Shown piece after piece: positions 46,118-56,623 of a stretch of 64,000 bases of DNA. Position numbers and translations under genes: made by a program. This stretch comes from Hemerocallis citrina (taxonomy: Eukaryota; Streptophyta; Magnoliopsida; Asparagales; Asphodelaceae): NCBI GenBank assembly GCA_017893485.1, contig CM030366.1, positions 46,994,283 to 47,058,282 on the forward strand, read 5' to 3'. Numbering within the stretch: the first letter of the stretch is position 1; every line of letters begins with the position of its first letter. Below the pieces are notes generated by a model that was not told the origin of the DNA, made no database searches, and worked only from the letters and a program-made list of their open reading frames with translations.

Positions 46118-46540
46118 CAGTCGACTTCTTTTCTTTTTTCTTCTCTTCTCTTCTCTTCTCTTCTCCAGATCAGGGAAAGATTGTGGTAAAAGTGAAAAGA
46201 AGGGGGTAGAGTTTTAGGGTTTTTACAATGATAGCAACGACTGTGATCAAGGAAAGAGGATATCAATGGCTAAGAATGGTCAAAGACGAGTACCAAGATG
46301 AATAGTCACCTCAAAAAAATATGCTAAGATTTGAATCGGAAGAAAAATGAGTCGCGACAGTCGACTGGTATTAGTAGGCAGTCGACTTAGTCGAGAGTTA
46401 AAAAAAAATGAACATATTATTAACACAACTGGTCGGTCGACTGGTTGAGAATCTCAGTCGACTGTCCAGAGCATAAAACTACGAACAATTTAAAACAATA
46501 CTTGGCAGTCGACTGAACAACATGTGTAAGTCGACTTACA
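46118..46540. repeat. paired GTCGAC sites in the Sirevirus 3' region
   Basis: One single site at 46120, then pairs near 46360/46381, 46437/46458 and 46508/46530 (21-22 bases). They lie between the RNase H stop and the extra ORF and its leader, outside any LTR. Confidence 0.88.
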
Positions 46541-46550
46541 AAAAGAAAAT

Positions 46551-47912
46551 TCAAGAAATATCATGAAAATTACAAATCCTTAGTTCTCTTCTTAAAGTTA
46601 TAAGGGTGTCTTCTTTAAGGGGTTTGGTAAAAATATCAGCTACTTGTTTATCAGTAGAAATAAAGTCTAAAGAAATGTCTACTTTTAAAACATGATCACG
46701 TAGAAAATGATGTCGAATATCAATAGGTTTCGTACGTGAGTGTTGAACCGGATTCTTAGATAAGTTAATGGAACTGGTATTATCACACATTATTGAAGGT
46801 TTTTCAAAAAAAATGCCATAATCTAATAAGGTTTGTTTCATCCACAAAATTTGGGCACAAGCCGAACTTACAGCGATATATTCAGCTTCTGTAGTAGATA
46901 GGGATACCGAATTTTGCTTCTTACTGCACCAAGAAACTAGTGAATGTCCCAAAAAGTGACATATCCCACTAGTGCTCTTGCGGTCAGTTTTACTGCCAGC
47001 AAAATCCGCATTACTATACGACAAAAGTTGAAAATTGTCGATGCGTGGATAAAATAGACCATAATCAGATGTGCCTTTAATATATCTTAAAATGCGTTTC
47101 ACAGCTTTCAAGTGAGATTCTTTAGGACTTGACTGTTATCTAGCACACAAATATACACTGAACATAATGTCTGGTCTACTAGCAGTTATATATAAGAGTG
47201 AGCCAATCATACCTCGATAGAGTTTTTGATCGACACTCTTACCTAATATATCTTTGTCAAGGGTAGTGGTAGTAGCCATAGGTGTGGCCTTACTACTTGT
47301 GCTATCCATGTTAAACCGTTTGAGTAATTTCTTGGCATATTTTTCTTGATTAATGAATATGCCATTTTGTGACTACTTAATTTGTAGTCCAAGGAAATAA
47401 TTGAGTTCACCCATGTGACTCATCTCAAACTCGTTTTTTATGATGTTAGCAAACTCTTGACATAGATTGTTATTAGTAGAGCCAAAAATTATATCGTCAA
47501 CATATATTTGTATGATTAAAATATCATTCTTAATTCTTCTAATAAACTAAGTAGTATCTACTTTACCTATTTCAAAACCTGTTTCTAAAAGAAAAGTCTT
47601 CATTCGATCATACCAAGCACGAGGTACTTGTTTAAGACCGTATAAAGCCTTTTTCAATTTAAAAACATGGTTTGGGAATTGTTCATGTTCAAAACCTGGT
47701 GGTTGTTTAACATAAACATCTTCCTTTATAAACCTATTAAGGAATGCACTTTTAACATCCATTTGAAAAAGTGTAAAATTCATAAAACAAGCAAAAGATA
47801 ATAAGATACGAATTGATTCTAATCTAGCAACATGAGCATATGTTTCATCAAAATCTATGCCTTCTTCTTGATTATATCCTTGAGCAACTAGTCTAGCTTT
47901 GTTCCTAACAAC
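46551..47912 (-). pseudogene. pol: Sirevirus reverse transcriptase and RNase H
   Basis: [20 protein letters not shown], the MDVKSAFLN motif (about 47770), [17 protein letters not shown], and the catalytic IYVDDIIFGS (about 47510-47480). RNase H: YSNADFAGSKTDRKSTSG, LSTTEAEYIA, then a DNTSSINLSKNPVQHSRT-type end and ADIFTKPL. In-frame stops occur near 47910, 47546, 47375 and 47138. The second is next to the VDTT/FIRRIKND region upstream of YVDD. Not functional. Confidence 0.92.
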
Positions 47913-49286
47913 TTATCCTGATTCATCTAACTTATTCTTGAATACCCATTTACTACCAATTATAGTATGATCAGGAGGTTGTGGAACTAAATCCCATACA
48001 TCATTTCTTATGAATTGGTTTAACTCATCTTGCATGGCATTCATCCAAAACTCATTCTCACATGCTTCTTGTATATTCTTTGGTTCAAAATCCGACAAGA
48101 AGGCTATGTGAGATATCATATTAATATGTGATCTCGTCTGAATACCATGTGAAATGTCACCAATTATTAAGTCATGAGGATGATCTCTAACTTCAACAAA
48201 AGATTTTGGTAAAGTTGGAGATATCACAACAGGATCAGTTGACTTGACAAGTTCCTCAGTCGACTGTTTCTCATCAGTCGACTTGACTTCCTTATCGGTC
48301 AACTTATCCGCAAGACTAGTTTGTTCTAAAGATGTAATTACTTTATTCAAAGGTGATGAATTAGTTTCATCATCTTCAATTAAATTCGATGAAGACAGAG
48401 ATTCATCAAATGTAACATGCATGGATTCATCAATAGTCATTGTTGACTTATTGAAGATTCTATATTCTTTACTCTTATTTGAGTATCCTACAAAGATACC
48501 CTCATTAGATCTAGGATCAAATTTATCTAAATTATCTTTAGTGTTCAGAATAAAGCACTTACAACCAAATATTTTAAAGTAAGAGACCTTAGGAATTCTA
48601 TTAAAAAATAACTCATAACAAGTTTTCTTTAGCTTAGGCCTGATCAGAATTCTGTTTAAAATATAACAAGTTGTAGCAACAGCTTCAGCCCAAAAATACT
48701 TAGGTAAATTGCTTTCAACAAGCATGGTACGTGCACATTCTTGCAAAGTCCTATTCTTCCTTTCAACCACTCTATTTTGTGGTGAAGCTCTAGGAAATGC
48801 AAATGAATGAGTTATACCATTCTTGTTGCAATATTCTGCAAACGTTTCATTTTCAAATTCTCCACCATGATCACTTCTAATAGTGACTATGGTTAGAGAC
48901 TTTTGATTTTGAATTCGTTTACAAAAATTTGCAAATTCTTCAAAAGCATCATTTTTATGTTTTAAAAAGAAAGTCCAAGTGAATCGTGAAAAATCATCTA
49001 CTAAAACAAATACATATCTACTTTTATTTAAAGAAGCAACTCTAGTAGGGCCAAATAAATCCATATGAATTAATTCGAGCGGCCTACTAGTAGAAATTAC
49101 TTCTTTTTGGTTTTAAAAGTAGATTTAATTTGTTTACCTAGTTGACATGCATCACATAACTTATCCTTTTTAAAGGATAGTCTTGGCAGCCCTTTAACTA
49201 GTTGTACTTAGATAATTTAGAGAGATTTTTCATATTCACATGACCAAAACGTCTATGCCAAAACCAAGAATCATTATTAGAAGCTA
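47913..49286 (-). pseudogene. pol: Sirevirus GAG-pre-integrase and integrase
   Basis: Broken zinc-binding start (CDACQLGK near 49160), then a long open frame 49064-47913 with the integrase core: MDLFGPTRVAS and FVLVDDFSRFTW (first Asp), RSDHGGEFEN (second), PQNRVVERKNRTL (Glu). After the core, FKIFGCKCFI and EGIFVGYS, then a variable linker holding the KSTD/QSTE repeats encoded by GTCGAC sites, ending at NEFWMNAMQDELN and DVWDLVP of the RT start. Stops upstream of 49064 disrupt the zinc region. Confidence 0.92.
48236..48305. repeat. GTCGAC sites in the integrase-RT linker coding region
   Basis: GTTGAC (48238), GTCGAC (48259 and 48277) and GTCAAC (48298), spaced 18-21 bases, encode K/Q-S-T-D/E repeats (KSTDEKQSTEELVKSTD) on the minus strand. 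Confidence 0.85.
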
Positions 49287-49690
49287 CTAAGCAAAAATCA
49301 TTAGAAAACTCATTGCTTTCAAACACAATTCATAAATGTTATTTTTCCTAAAATCTTGACAAAATATGTTTTGCATGGTAGAATCATAAATTAAACAAGC
49401 ATCTTTTTCAAACATGATTTTATAACCTTTATCACAGAGTTGACTAATACTTAACAGGTTATGCTTAAGTCCACTAACTAATAAAACATTTTCTATAGAG
49501 GGGTTAGTGTCCTTACCGACCATACCAATTCCTATGACTTTTCCTTTATTGTTGTCCCCAAATGTAACTGTTCCTCTATCCATGTTTTGTATGGTAGTTA
49601 GGAGGTTGGCATGACCAGTCATATGCTTAGAACATCTGCTGTCAAGTATCCAACGATCTTTCTTAGGTACCTATAAAATATCTAATGTGA
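49287..49690 (-). pseudogene. pol: Sirevirus aspartic protease
   Basis: Reads KKDRWILDSRCSKHMTGH, then VTFGDNNKGKVIGIG, VLLVSGLKHNLLSISQLCD. Copia proteases have D-S-G at the active site. Here the third residue is R, which should abolish activity. A stop precedes WILDS upstream. Confidence 0.88.
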
Positions 49691-49723
49691 ATATGGTACC
49701 ATTTTCATTGGGTCCAAAAAGTA

Positions 49724-50611
49724 TTAGTTTGTGGGAAACCAAACCCATGATGAGTTTAATTTTCCACCACAAGCAGAAATGAAATTAGCAGAATTACATA
49801 CATTCAGCATATATGAATTTATAAAAGCAATTCTATCTTTCGAACTCAGGTTGACTGGAACCCATACATATTTGCTCTGTCTAGTCGACTTTATAACACC
49901 TTTCAGTCGACTTTTACTATCTGTCAGTCGACTGGGAGGTAGTATAGGTCGACTTATATGAGGTTTTAGTCTTGTTGAATAAGACTCAGTACCTCTGGAC
50001 AGGCGACTGGTGGATGGATGCAGTCGACATGGCTGAATTTTAGATTTGCTTTTATCAGGAAAACTTACAAATTTAGGCTTTTCAAAGAACTCATAAAGTT
50101 TATGTTTAACACTAGAAATAGATATAGGTTTATTTATACTAGTGTTCTTAGAAGAATGATCTTTTTCAAGTAATTTTTTAAAACCAAGTCCAAACTTTTG
50201 ACTAGATTTTACTTGATTTTGAAGAACATCATTTAAATTCTCTTTTCCTTTATTAAACTTAGATACGTTCTTGGATATCTCTTCATAATTTTTCTTTAGA
50301 GATTCAAGATCTATATCTAAACTTGAAATACAAGAATTTAAAGATTTTACTTTTTTACCAAGGTTAAGATTCTCTTGAGAAAGTGTTTGATTAACTTTCT
50401 CTAAGTTCTTAACTCTAATCTTTTCCTTTTTAAGTTCTTGAAAAATTTCATTGAAGGCATCAAGTAAATCATTAGAATCATACTCATTACTTACTTGATT
50501 TTGTGACGCCATAAAGAACACGTTTGCAACCTCATTGGTCTCATCAATTTCTTCTTCCGAAGAAGAATCGCTGTCATCCCAAGTTGCTTGGTATGCCTTT
50601 TTGTTTTTCAT
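49724..50611 (-). pseudogene. gag: gag-protease linker with coiled coil
   Basis: Open 295-codon frame: acidic start (DDSDSSSEEEIDE), a predicted coiled coil (about residues 55-130; LKKEKIRVKNLEKVNQTL, LNSCISSLDIDLESL), then a basic S/R-rich part with repeated SRL and STR, ending NSYMLNVCNSANF. It normally follows gag in one frame in Sireviruses. Here a one-base shift near 50610 separates them. Confidence 0.75.
49882..50030. repeat. GTCGAC sites in the gag-protease linker coding region
   Basis: Sites near 49884, 49906, 49927, 49948, a GGCGAC variant near 50002, and 50023, mostly 21-22 bases apart. Read on the minus strand they give SRL and STR motifs, a different frame from the integrase linker sites. 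Confidence 0.87.
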
Positions 50612-51543
50612 GAACTTGTACTTTGTGTGATCTTATCCTTCTTGAAGTTGGATGTCTTTCCCTTAGATTTTGCGTTCTCTAGTGGACAATCCTTCTTCAT
50701 ATGGCCTGCCTTGTTACACCTGAAACAAGTTGGAGGATCATTAGAATCTTTAATTTTTGAATTAAACTTAATTTTTCTTAGGAACTTTTTGAATCTCCTT
50801 GTGAACATGGCAATCTCTTCCTCATCTTCTTCTTCATCTTCGGAGTCTGACATGGCTTTGAATGCTAATGTCTTCTTCTTTGATTGTTGTGGTTCGGCAT
50901 CCTTCATGTATTCTTCAATTTGTACCTCATAAGCCATAAGATTTTCCACAAGATTCTCAAGAGAAAGTTGTGATAAATTATTGGCCTCTTCTATGGCGGT
51001 GGTCTTCTTTTTCCATTCAGGGGTTAGTGCATGAAGCACCTTTCTCACAATCTCAGCTTGAGTGTATGTCTCCCCAAGTGCCACAAGTGAGTTTGTAATG
51101 TCTGTGAACCTAGTAATCATCTCGGACACATTCTCATTCTTCTTCATGCAGAACATTTCAAACCTGAAAACAAGAACAGATATTTTAGATTCTTTCACTT
51201 TGTTTGTTCCTTTATGAGTTACCTCGAGTGTGTGCCAAATTTGATGTGTTGTTGTTGCATTGGACACATGGTTGAACTCCTCCTTTGTAAGGGCACAGAA
51301 TAACGCATTCATTGCTTTTGCATTGTTCATTGTTTGGTTCTTCATATCGTCGTTCCATTGTGCATATGGAATAGTAGGAGCGGTGTACTCTGTTTCCGTC
51401 ATGTTCCATATTTCATAGTTGATGGATTGTAGGTAGATCTTCATTCTACACTTTCAATAATTATAATTTGTTCCATCAAAGAGGGGTGGCCTTTGTGTAG
51501 ATTGGCCTTCATGGTACTGATTTGCATTTGAAGTAGTTGCCAT
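50608..51543 (-). pseudogene. gag: Sirevirus gag
   Basis: Start ATG at 51541-51543 (MATTSNANQYHEG, RPPLFDGTNYNY). A TGA at 51454-51456 then replaces the conserved Trp of the NYxxW motif. The rest is open from 51444: capsid (about residues 20-170; LTKEEFNHVSNATT, FEMFCMKKNENVSEM, VRKVLHALTPEW) and a CCHC zinc knuckle (CFRCNKAGHMKKDC). Confidence 0.92.
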
Positions 51544-51557
51544 TGCACTCAACCAGG

Positions 51558-51569
51558 CTCTGATACCGA
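51558..51569 (-). promoter_or_regulatory. Sirevirus primer-binding site
   Basis: CGGTATCAGAGC on the minus strand just after the 5' LTR. It matches the initiator Met tRNA complement except for the first base. Confidence 0.8.
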
Positions 51570-51606
51570 GTGTTGGATCCTGTAGGCAAGGCAAGAAACA
51601 CTAGAT

Positions 51607-51626
51607 GGGGGGGGGGGGGGGGGGGG
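51607..51626. repeat. homopolymer G20
   Basis: Twenty G, longer than the 17 in the sister LTR. Confidence 0.9.
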
Positions 51627-51676
51627 TGAATAGTGTTTTATAAAAATAAAAAACAGAATTAAGATTTTCTTCTACT

Positions 51677-51850
51677 CAGTCGACTTGAATAGAAAAACCA
51701 GTCGACTGAAGCGATAATTAAGAAGAGTATTTTTAAAGCGAGTCTGAGGAGTCGACTTATAGATGAGCCAGTCGACTTAACACACAAGTTTTCAGAGAGA
51801 ATAGTACGAGTCTGACCAGTCGACTTACAGAAGTACACAGTCGATTGTCT
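51677..51850. repeat. paired GTCGAC cluster in the 5' LTR (first)
   Basis: Three pairs matching 43200-43370, spaced 20-22 bases. Five sites are exact and the last is GTCGAT. Confidence 0.88.
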
Positions 51851-52526
51851 AGACAAGTTTCACAAAAAAATTATAAAGTAGGAAAATGGAATGCAAGTTC
51901 AAAGAGATACAACCACAGAGTGCACACGATGTGTCCTGGTTCGGTCCTCCCGACCTACATCCAGTTCCCAAGCAACCCACTTGAAATTTTTCACTATTCT
52001 TGAAAAAATTACAAGAATACCCTACGACGTTAGACAACAACCTTGTCCAACCCGTAGTCCTTTCTGACAACTAGAGAAAGCAACCCACTCTTCCACCAAG
52101 AGTGACAAACCTAACTCTACACCCTAGAGTCCTACTCTCCAACCGAAAGGAAAAGAAAACAATAAAATTGTTTACAATCAACCTATACCCTTGTTGTGAT
52201 TGTGATTTGTACATAGCTATTTGGTCGACTTCTGAATTCAATCCAAAACGAAATCGATGTTATACTGGACTGAAAACAGAGAACCAAGACTTAGTGAGGT
52301 TGAAAACTTTTATTTCTTGAAGGCACAATACTTAAACTTTTTTATCAAAAATGCTTGGAACTTTTCCATGGTGATTCTTAAGGCTCTATTTATAGATTAG
52401 AATCCCTGGACGTTGTAAAAACAGTTTCTTACAACTGTTAAACAACGGATAATAACGAATAAGATTTTTTTTTTCAAATTCGAAAAAATAAGTTTTAAAA
52501 TCAGTAAACTGTTGAAATGACTTGAA

Positions 52527-52608
52527 TAGTCGATTGGATTGCCGTTATGAGTCGACTGGTCAGAGTTTGAAGAAGATCAGACAGTTTTGTACAGATTCAG
52601 TCGACTGG
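52527..52608. repeat. GTCGAC cluster in the 5' LTR (second)
   Basis: GTCGAT (52529) and GTCGAC (52551), 22 bases apart, then a single GTCGAC at 52600. The partner of the last site is missing relative to the 3' LTR. Confidence 0.83.
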
Positions 52609-53015
52609 TACTCAACAGCTGATCTAGTTCAAGCTGTTTCGACCTTCAGATTTTGTAAAATACACAGTTATAAAAATTATGTGTGAGAGTGTGTGTGTGA
52701 CAAGGCTGTACATCAATCTAAGACTCAACAAAGAGAAAATTATATTGTACAAGACACACAAAAATATAAGACATTTGAAGCTTTGGACTTGACTTGAGTC
52801 TTGAGTCTTGAGTGAAGCTTTAGCCATTGTCTTTATATGGAGCTTTGCTTGATCATTGTTTAGCTTTAGAATATTGTGACTTGCTTGATCAATTTGCTTT
52901 GAGGCCTTTGTGTATCATACAAGATAAACTTTGATACAACCTGCAATTATATGAAAAATAGCACAACAAACTTTGCATTGTGTTGTAATCATCAAAATCA
53001 AGAATTAACACTCGG

Positions 53016-53489
53016 GACTTTTCTGACCTCCTTCAATGGGTCGAGAAAAAACATCTGAGTGGAAGACGCCATCCGGACCCAAGAACAGAATGTGCCCTCA
53101 TCAGAATAAATGGAAGACCACCAATGAAGAAGGACCAGGAAGACCCAAATGGATGCCTCAGGGCAATGCCGTCAACCCCCAATGCCATGCTTCGAGAAGT
53201 ATACCCATCTTAATGCCAGCATCTCTGCTATTCTGATGGAGGTCGACAAGGATGGACTCCTCCGACCTCCTTCTAAGATGAACGCCCCAAGTAGAAGAAG
53301 GGATGGGAACAAGTGGTGCGATATTCACAAAAATCATGGGCATCTCATAGAAGACTACCGAGCCCTCAGGGACGAAATTGAAGGGCTACACCAATGTGGG
53401 TACCTGGCTAAGTTCACTCAGGGAAATTCCACCGAACTCCCTCCTCCAAGAGGAGCCAATAAGCGACTAGAGAAACCAGCCGAGTCCTA
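53016..53489 (+). pseudogene. gag: Tat-lineage gag, 3' part
   Basis: Continues the gag of 42340-43097 after the Sirevirus. Broken frames include FEKYTHLNASISAILMEV and, in the 53149-53490 frame, RPPSKMNAP, WCDIHKNHGHLIEDYRAL, EIEGLHQCGYLAKF. The C-x2-H-x3-G-H-x4-D(C/Y) arrangement is the nucleocapsid-type zinc motif of Tat-lineage gag, with the final Cys changed to Tyr. Confidence 0.75.
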
Positions 53490-53689
53490 AAGCTCGGGGT
53501 GCATGGATATATTCCACTCAATCCATGGGGACCTATGGGGGGATAATCTAACTCCTCCAAGAAAGCATTTCTCGGATAAGTGAACTCGGTGCATAGTATC
53601 CCCATTCCCAAGAACTCAGGGGTCCTGATCACATTTTCATACCAAAACCTTGAAGGTGTTTGAACACCTCACTGCTACGCACTAGTAAT

Positions 53690-54330
53690 CAACACATATG
53701 GACAATCATGAGGTGCACCGCGTCCTGGTAGATAATGGTAGCCTGGTAAATATATCTTCTTGAATGTATTTGAGGACCTCAAGCTCAAGCGAGACCGTCT
53801 CAAGCCTGTAGGGTACACTCCCCATGGATTCTCCGGAGCCCCAATTCTAATCGAGAGAATAGTCACCCTTGACGTAACTGAGGGGAAAGCTCTAACTACC
53901 TGCACAGAAGTACTCGATTTCATGGTTGTTGACATGAAGTCCGCATAAAATGCCATTTTTGGTCACCCGGGGCTAGCAACCATTCATGTGGATGCCTCAG
54001 CCTACCACATGAAGATGAAGTTCCCAACAGCAGCAGGGGTAGAGGAGGCCAAAGGAAACCAAAAAACTGCTCGGGCGTGTTACACTGCCATAATAGGGGG
54101 CTCGGTCCTCCCCCACAACGCTATGGAGCTCCCCCAAGAGAGGGGACAAGAAAGCTCTGAACCCTTAGAAGAACTAGCAGAAATCTCTTTATCCCAAGAA
54201 GACCAAGCTAAGTGTTTTTAGGTGAGCAAGGCACTCCCCCCATCAAGTCAAGGAGCAACTCAACACTTGCATTAGGGAGAACAGAGAAATCATTACTTGG
54301 AACACCGAGCATCTGAAGAAGTACAACGAG
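53690..54330 (+). pseudogene. pol: Tat-lineage aspartic protease and start of pol
   Basis: Near 53700-53780 reads EVHRVLVDNGSLVN then, one frame over, FLNVFEDLKLKRDRL, followed by YTPHGFSGAPILIERIVTLDV and EVLDFMVVDMKSA. The D-N-G-S active site and G-F-S-G segment are the protease of this lineage. From 54240 a degraded ENREIITWNTEHLKKYNEG precedes the point where RT should begin, but RT is absent. Confidence 0.7.
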
Positions 54331-54570
54331 GGTACTTAACACCCTCTCCTAATAGTTAGCTTCAAACATGTAAAAAAGATTGACAATTATAATTGTCACA
54401 ACATGTAATAAAGGCTAGTATCGAAGCAGCTGCTTAACTTCATTTTTTCAATAAATTTTCAGTCTTTTCCTTTGTAAAATTCTTGTACAATTCTGTCGGA
54501 TGCAAATAATAAGTTAGGCGCATGGTCCACTCCAACGCAACACCATATGCTCATAAAACACCCCAATGGA

Positions 54571-56068
54571 CAAGTGTGGAGTCCATTCATCGTTCATAGG
54601 GCCCCTCTAGCGACTTGTCCCGGAGCAAGTGTGCGGAGTACGGCTCACCATTCGAATGCTCCCAGAACTCGTCGTCACCTTGTTCGGAGTCCATTCGTGG
54701 TTCATAGGGCTGCTCTAGCCTCTTGTCCCTGAGCAAGTATGCGGAGTTCAGCTTGCCACTCGAGTGCTCCCAAAATAACCCAGACAAGTGTGGAGTTCAT
54801 TCATGGTTCATTGGGTCCCTCTAGCGACTTGTCCCTGAGCAAGTGTGCGGGGTGCAGCTCGCCATTCGAATGCTCCCAAAACTCATCGTCACCATGTTCG
54901 GAGTCCATTCGTGGTTCACATGGCCGCTCTATCCTCTTGCCCCCGAGCAAGTATGCGGAGTTCGGTTCGCCACTTGACTGCTCCCAAAACAACCCGGACA
55001 AGTGTGCAGTCCATTCATGGTTCATAGTGTCCCTCTAGCGACTTGTCCCCGAGCAAGTGTCCGGAGTGCGGCTCGCCATTCAAATGCTCCCAAAACTCGT
55101 CGTCACCTTGTTCAAAGTTCATTCATAGTTCACAGGGCCGCTATAGCCTCTTTCCCCTGAGTAAGTATGCGGAGTTCAGCTCGCCACTTGAGTGTTCCTA
55201 AAACAACCTGGACAAGTGTGGACTCTATTCATGGTTCATAGGGTTCCTCTTGCGACTTGTCCCTGAGAAAGTGTGCAGAGTGCGGCTTGCAATTTGAATG
55301 TTCTCAAAACTCATCATGACCTTATTCGGAGTCCATTCGTGGTTCACATGCCGCTTTAGCCTCTTGCCCCCGAGCAATTATGCAGAGTTTGGCTTGCCAC
55401 TGAGTGCTCTGAAAATAACTCAGAGAAGTATGGATTCCATTCATGGTTCTTAGGATCCTTCTAGCGACCTGTCTTCGAGCAAGTGTGCAGAGTGCGATTC
55501 GCAATTCGAATGCTCCTAAAACTCGTCGTCACCTTATTCAGAGTCCATTCATGGTTCATATGGCTGCTCTAGCCTCTTGCCGTCAAGCAAGAATGCGGAG
55601 TTCGACTCGCCACTCAAGTACTCCCAAAACAACCCGGGCAAGTGTGGTGCCCATTCATGGTTCATAAGGTCCCTCTAGTGACTTGTCCCCGAACAAGAAT
55701 GCAGAGTGTGGCTCGCCATTTGAATTCTCCCAATACTCGTCTTAACCTTGTTCGAAGTCCATTCATGGTTTAAATGGCTGCTCTAGCCTTTTACCCCCGA
55801 GCAAGTATGCGGAGTTCTGCTCGCCACTCAAGTGCTCCCAGAACTACCCGGATAAGTGTGGAGTCCATTCATGGTTCATAAGGTCCCTCCAGCAACTTGT
55901 CCCTGAACAAGAATGCAAAGTGCGGCTCGCCATTCGAATGCTCCCAAAACTCATGGTCAACTTGTTTGTAGTCCATTCGTGGTTTACAGGGCCGCTCTAG
56001 CCTCTTGCTGCAGAGCAAGTATGCGGAGTTCGGCTTGCCACCAGAGTGCACCCAAAACAACCTTAAAT
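54571..56068. repeat. 214-bp dimeric tandem repeat, seven copies
   Basis: GTCCATTCAT-GGTTCA begins units at 54581, 54795, 55009, 55223, 55435, 55649 and 55863: period 214, once 212. Each unit is two related monomers of about 108 and 106 bases (the second starts GTCCATTCGTGGTTCA, for example at 54689). Monomers share GAGCAAGT.TGCGGAGT.CGGCTCGCCA and TGCTCCCAAAAC but differ at fixed positions, so the dimer is the higher-order unit. Short open frames on both strands repeat with it and are not genes. Confidence 0.92.
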
Positions 56069-56623
56069 ACGAAATACATAATACAAAGAGACAAAGCATG
56101 AACAGTTAGAAAATTCTTATTGCACATTAACATCTGATTACATGATTTTTGTTATTGGAGAAAAAAGCCTTTACAAGATTACAAGTCTCTTACAAAATTA
56201 CAAGCCTCTATAATATTACAAGTCTTCATCGGAGTCTTCTTTCCCTTCTTATGGCAAAGACATATTTCTATTAAGAGACACTCGCGGCTTACGCCCACTC
56301 GGTGCAGAAGAGCACCGCTCCACTCCCTTGATTGATCGGAAGGAAAGACCAAGCCCGCTAAATGTGTACGAGCCACACGACCATCAACATGCCCCGCTTA
56401 TTCAATAGAGGCAATACTTGACGAACCGGCCACTCCACTCTAGGCATCTCCCGGATTTCTTTGGGTCTCGTACAGTCGAAAGCCTAACTTGTGAAATGAT
56501 CTCCCCTTATTTATCTCGTCACGGGAGCAGGAAGTACTCTTCATATTAACCCCGTTCAAGGAGCCACTTCAAACAATGAATCTCTATTTCCTTCGACAAG
56601 CCTCTCCTTGAGTTGGGCATCCT
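56069..56623. other. non-coding 3' region of the Tat element
   Basis: No recognisable gene. It contains TTACAAGATTACAAGTCT-type short repeats at 56170-56230, and moderately GC-rich sequence leading into the antisense ORF remnants. Confidence 0.4.

Larger units (their letters stand above)
43098..53010 (-). mobile_element. Ty1/copia Sirevirus-like element, decayed
   Basis: 9,913 bases, flanked by the perfect duplication CTCGG (43093-43097 and 53011-53015). LTRs are 43098-44550 (3') and 51571-53010 (5'). Minus-strand order: 5' LTR, primer-binding site, gag, coiled-coil linker, protease, integrase, RT, RNase H (copia order), an extra ORF, polypurine tract, 3' LTR. Gag type and the extra ORF after RNase H place it in the SIRE lineage. 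Stops in gag, RT and RNase H, and a changed protease active-site loop, make it non-autonomous. The LTRs differ by substitutions and a deletion of about 20 bases near 44130, so it is older than the chromovirus. Confidence 0.92.
51571..53010 (-). repeat. 5' LTR of the Sirevirus
   Basis: 1,440 bases with intact TG/CA termini. Contains G20 at 51607-51626 and GTCGAC clusters at 51677-51850 and 52527-52608. In the first cluster the second site is an intact GTCGAC where the 3' LTR has GTCGAA; the last is GTCGAT where the 3' LTR is intact. Confidence 0.93.

Noticed and set aside
54571..56068. CRISPR-like array of regularly spaced repeats
   Set aside because: The repeats are contiguous 214-base dimers without unique spacers, in plant retrotransposon DNA.
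54547..56101. Repeated 60-100 codon frames on both strands
   Set aside because: They arise from the 214-base tandem repeat having few stops. The same peptide recurs with each unit in shifting frames.
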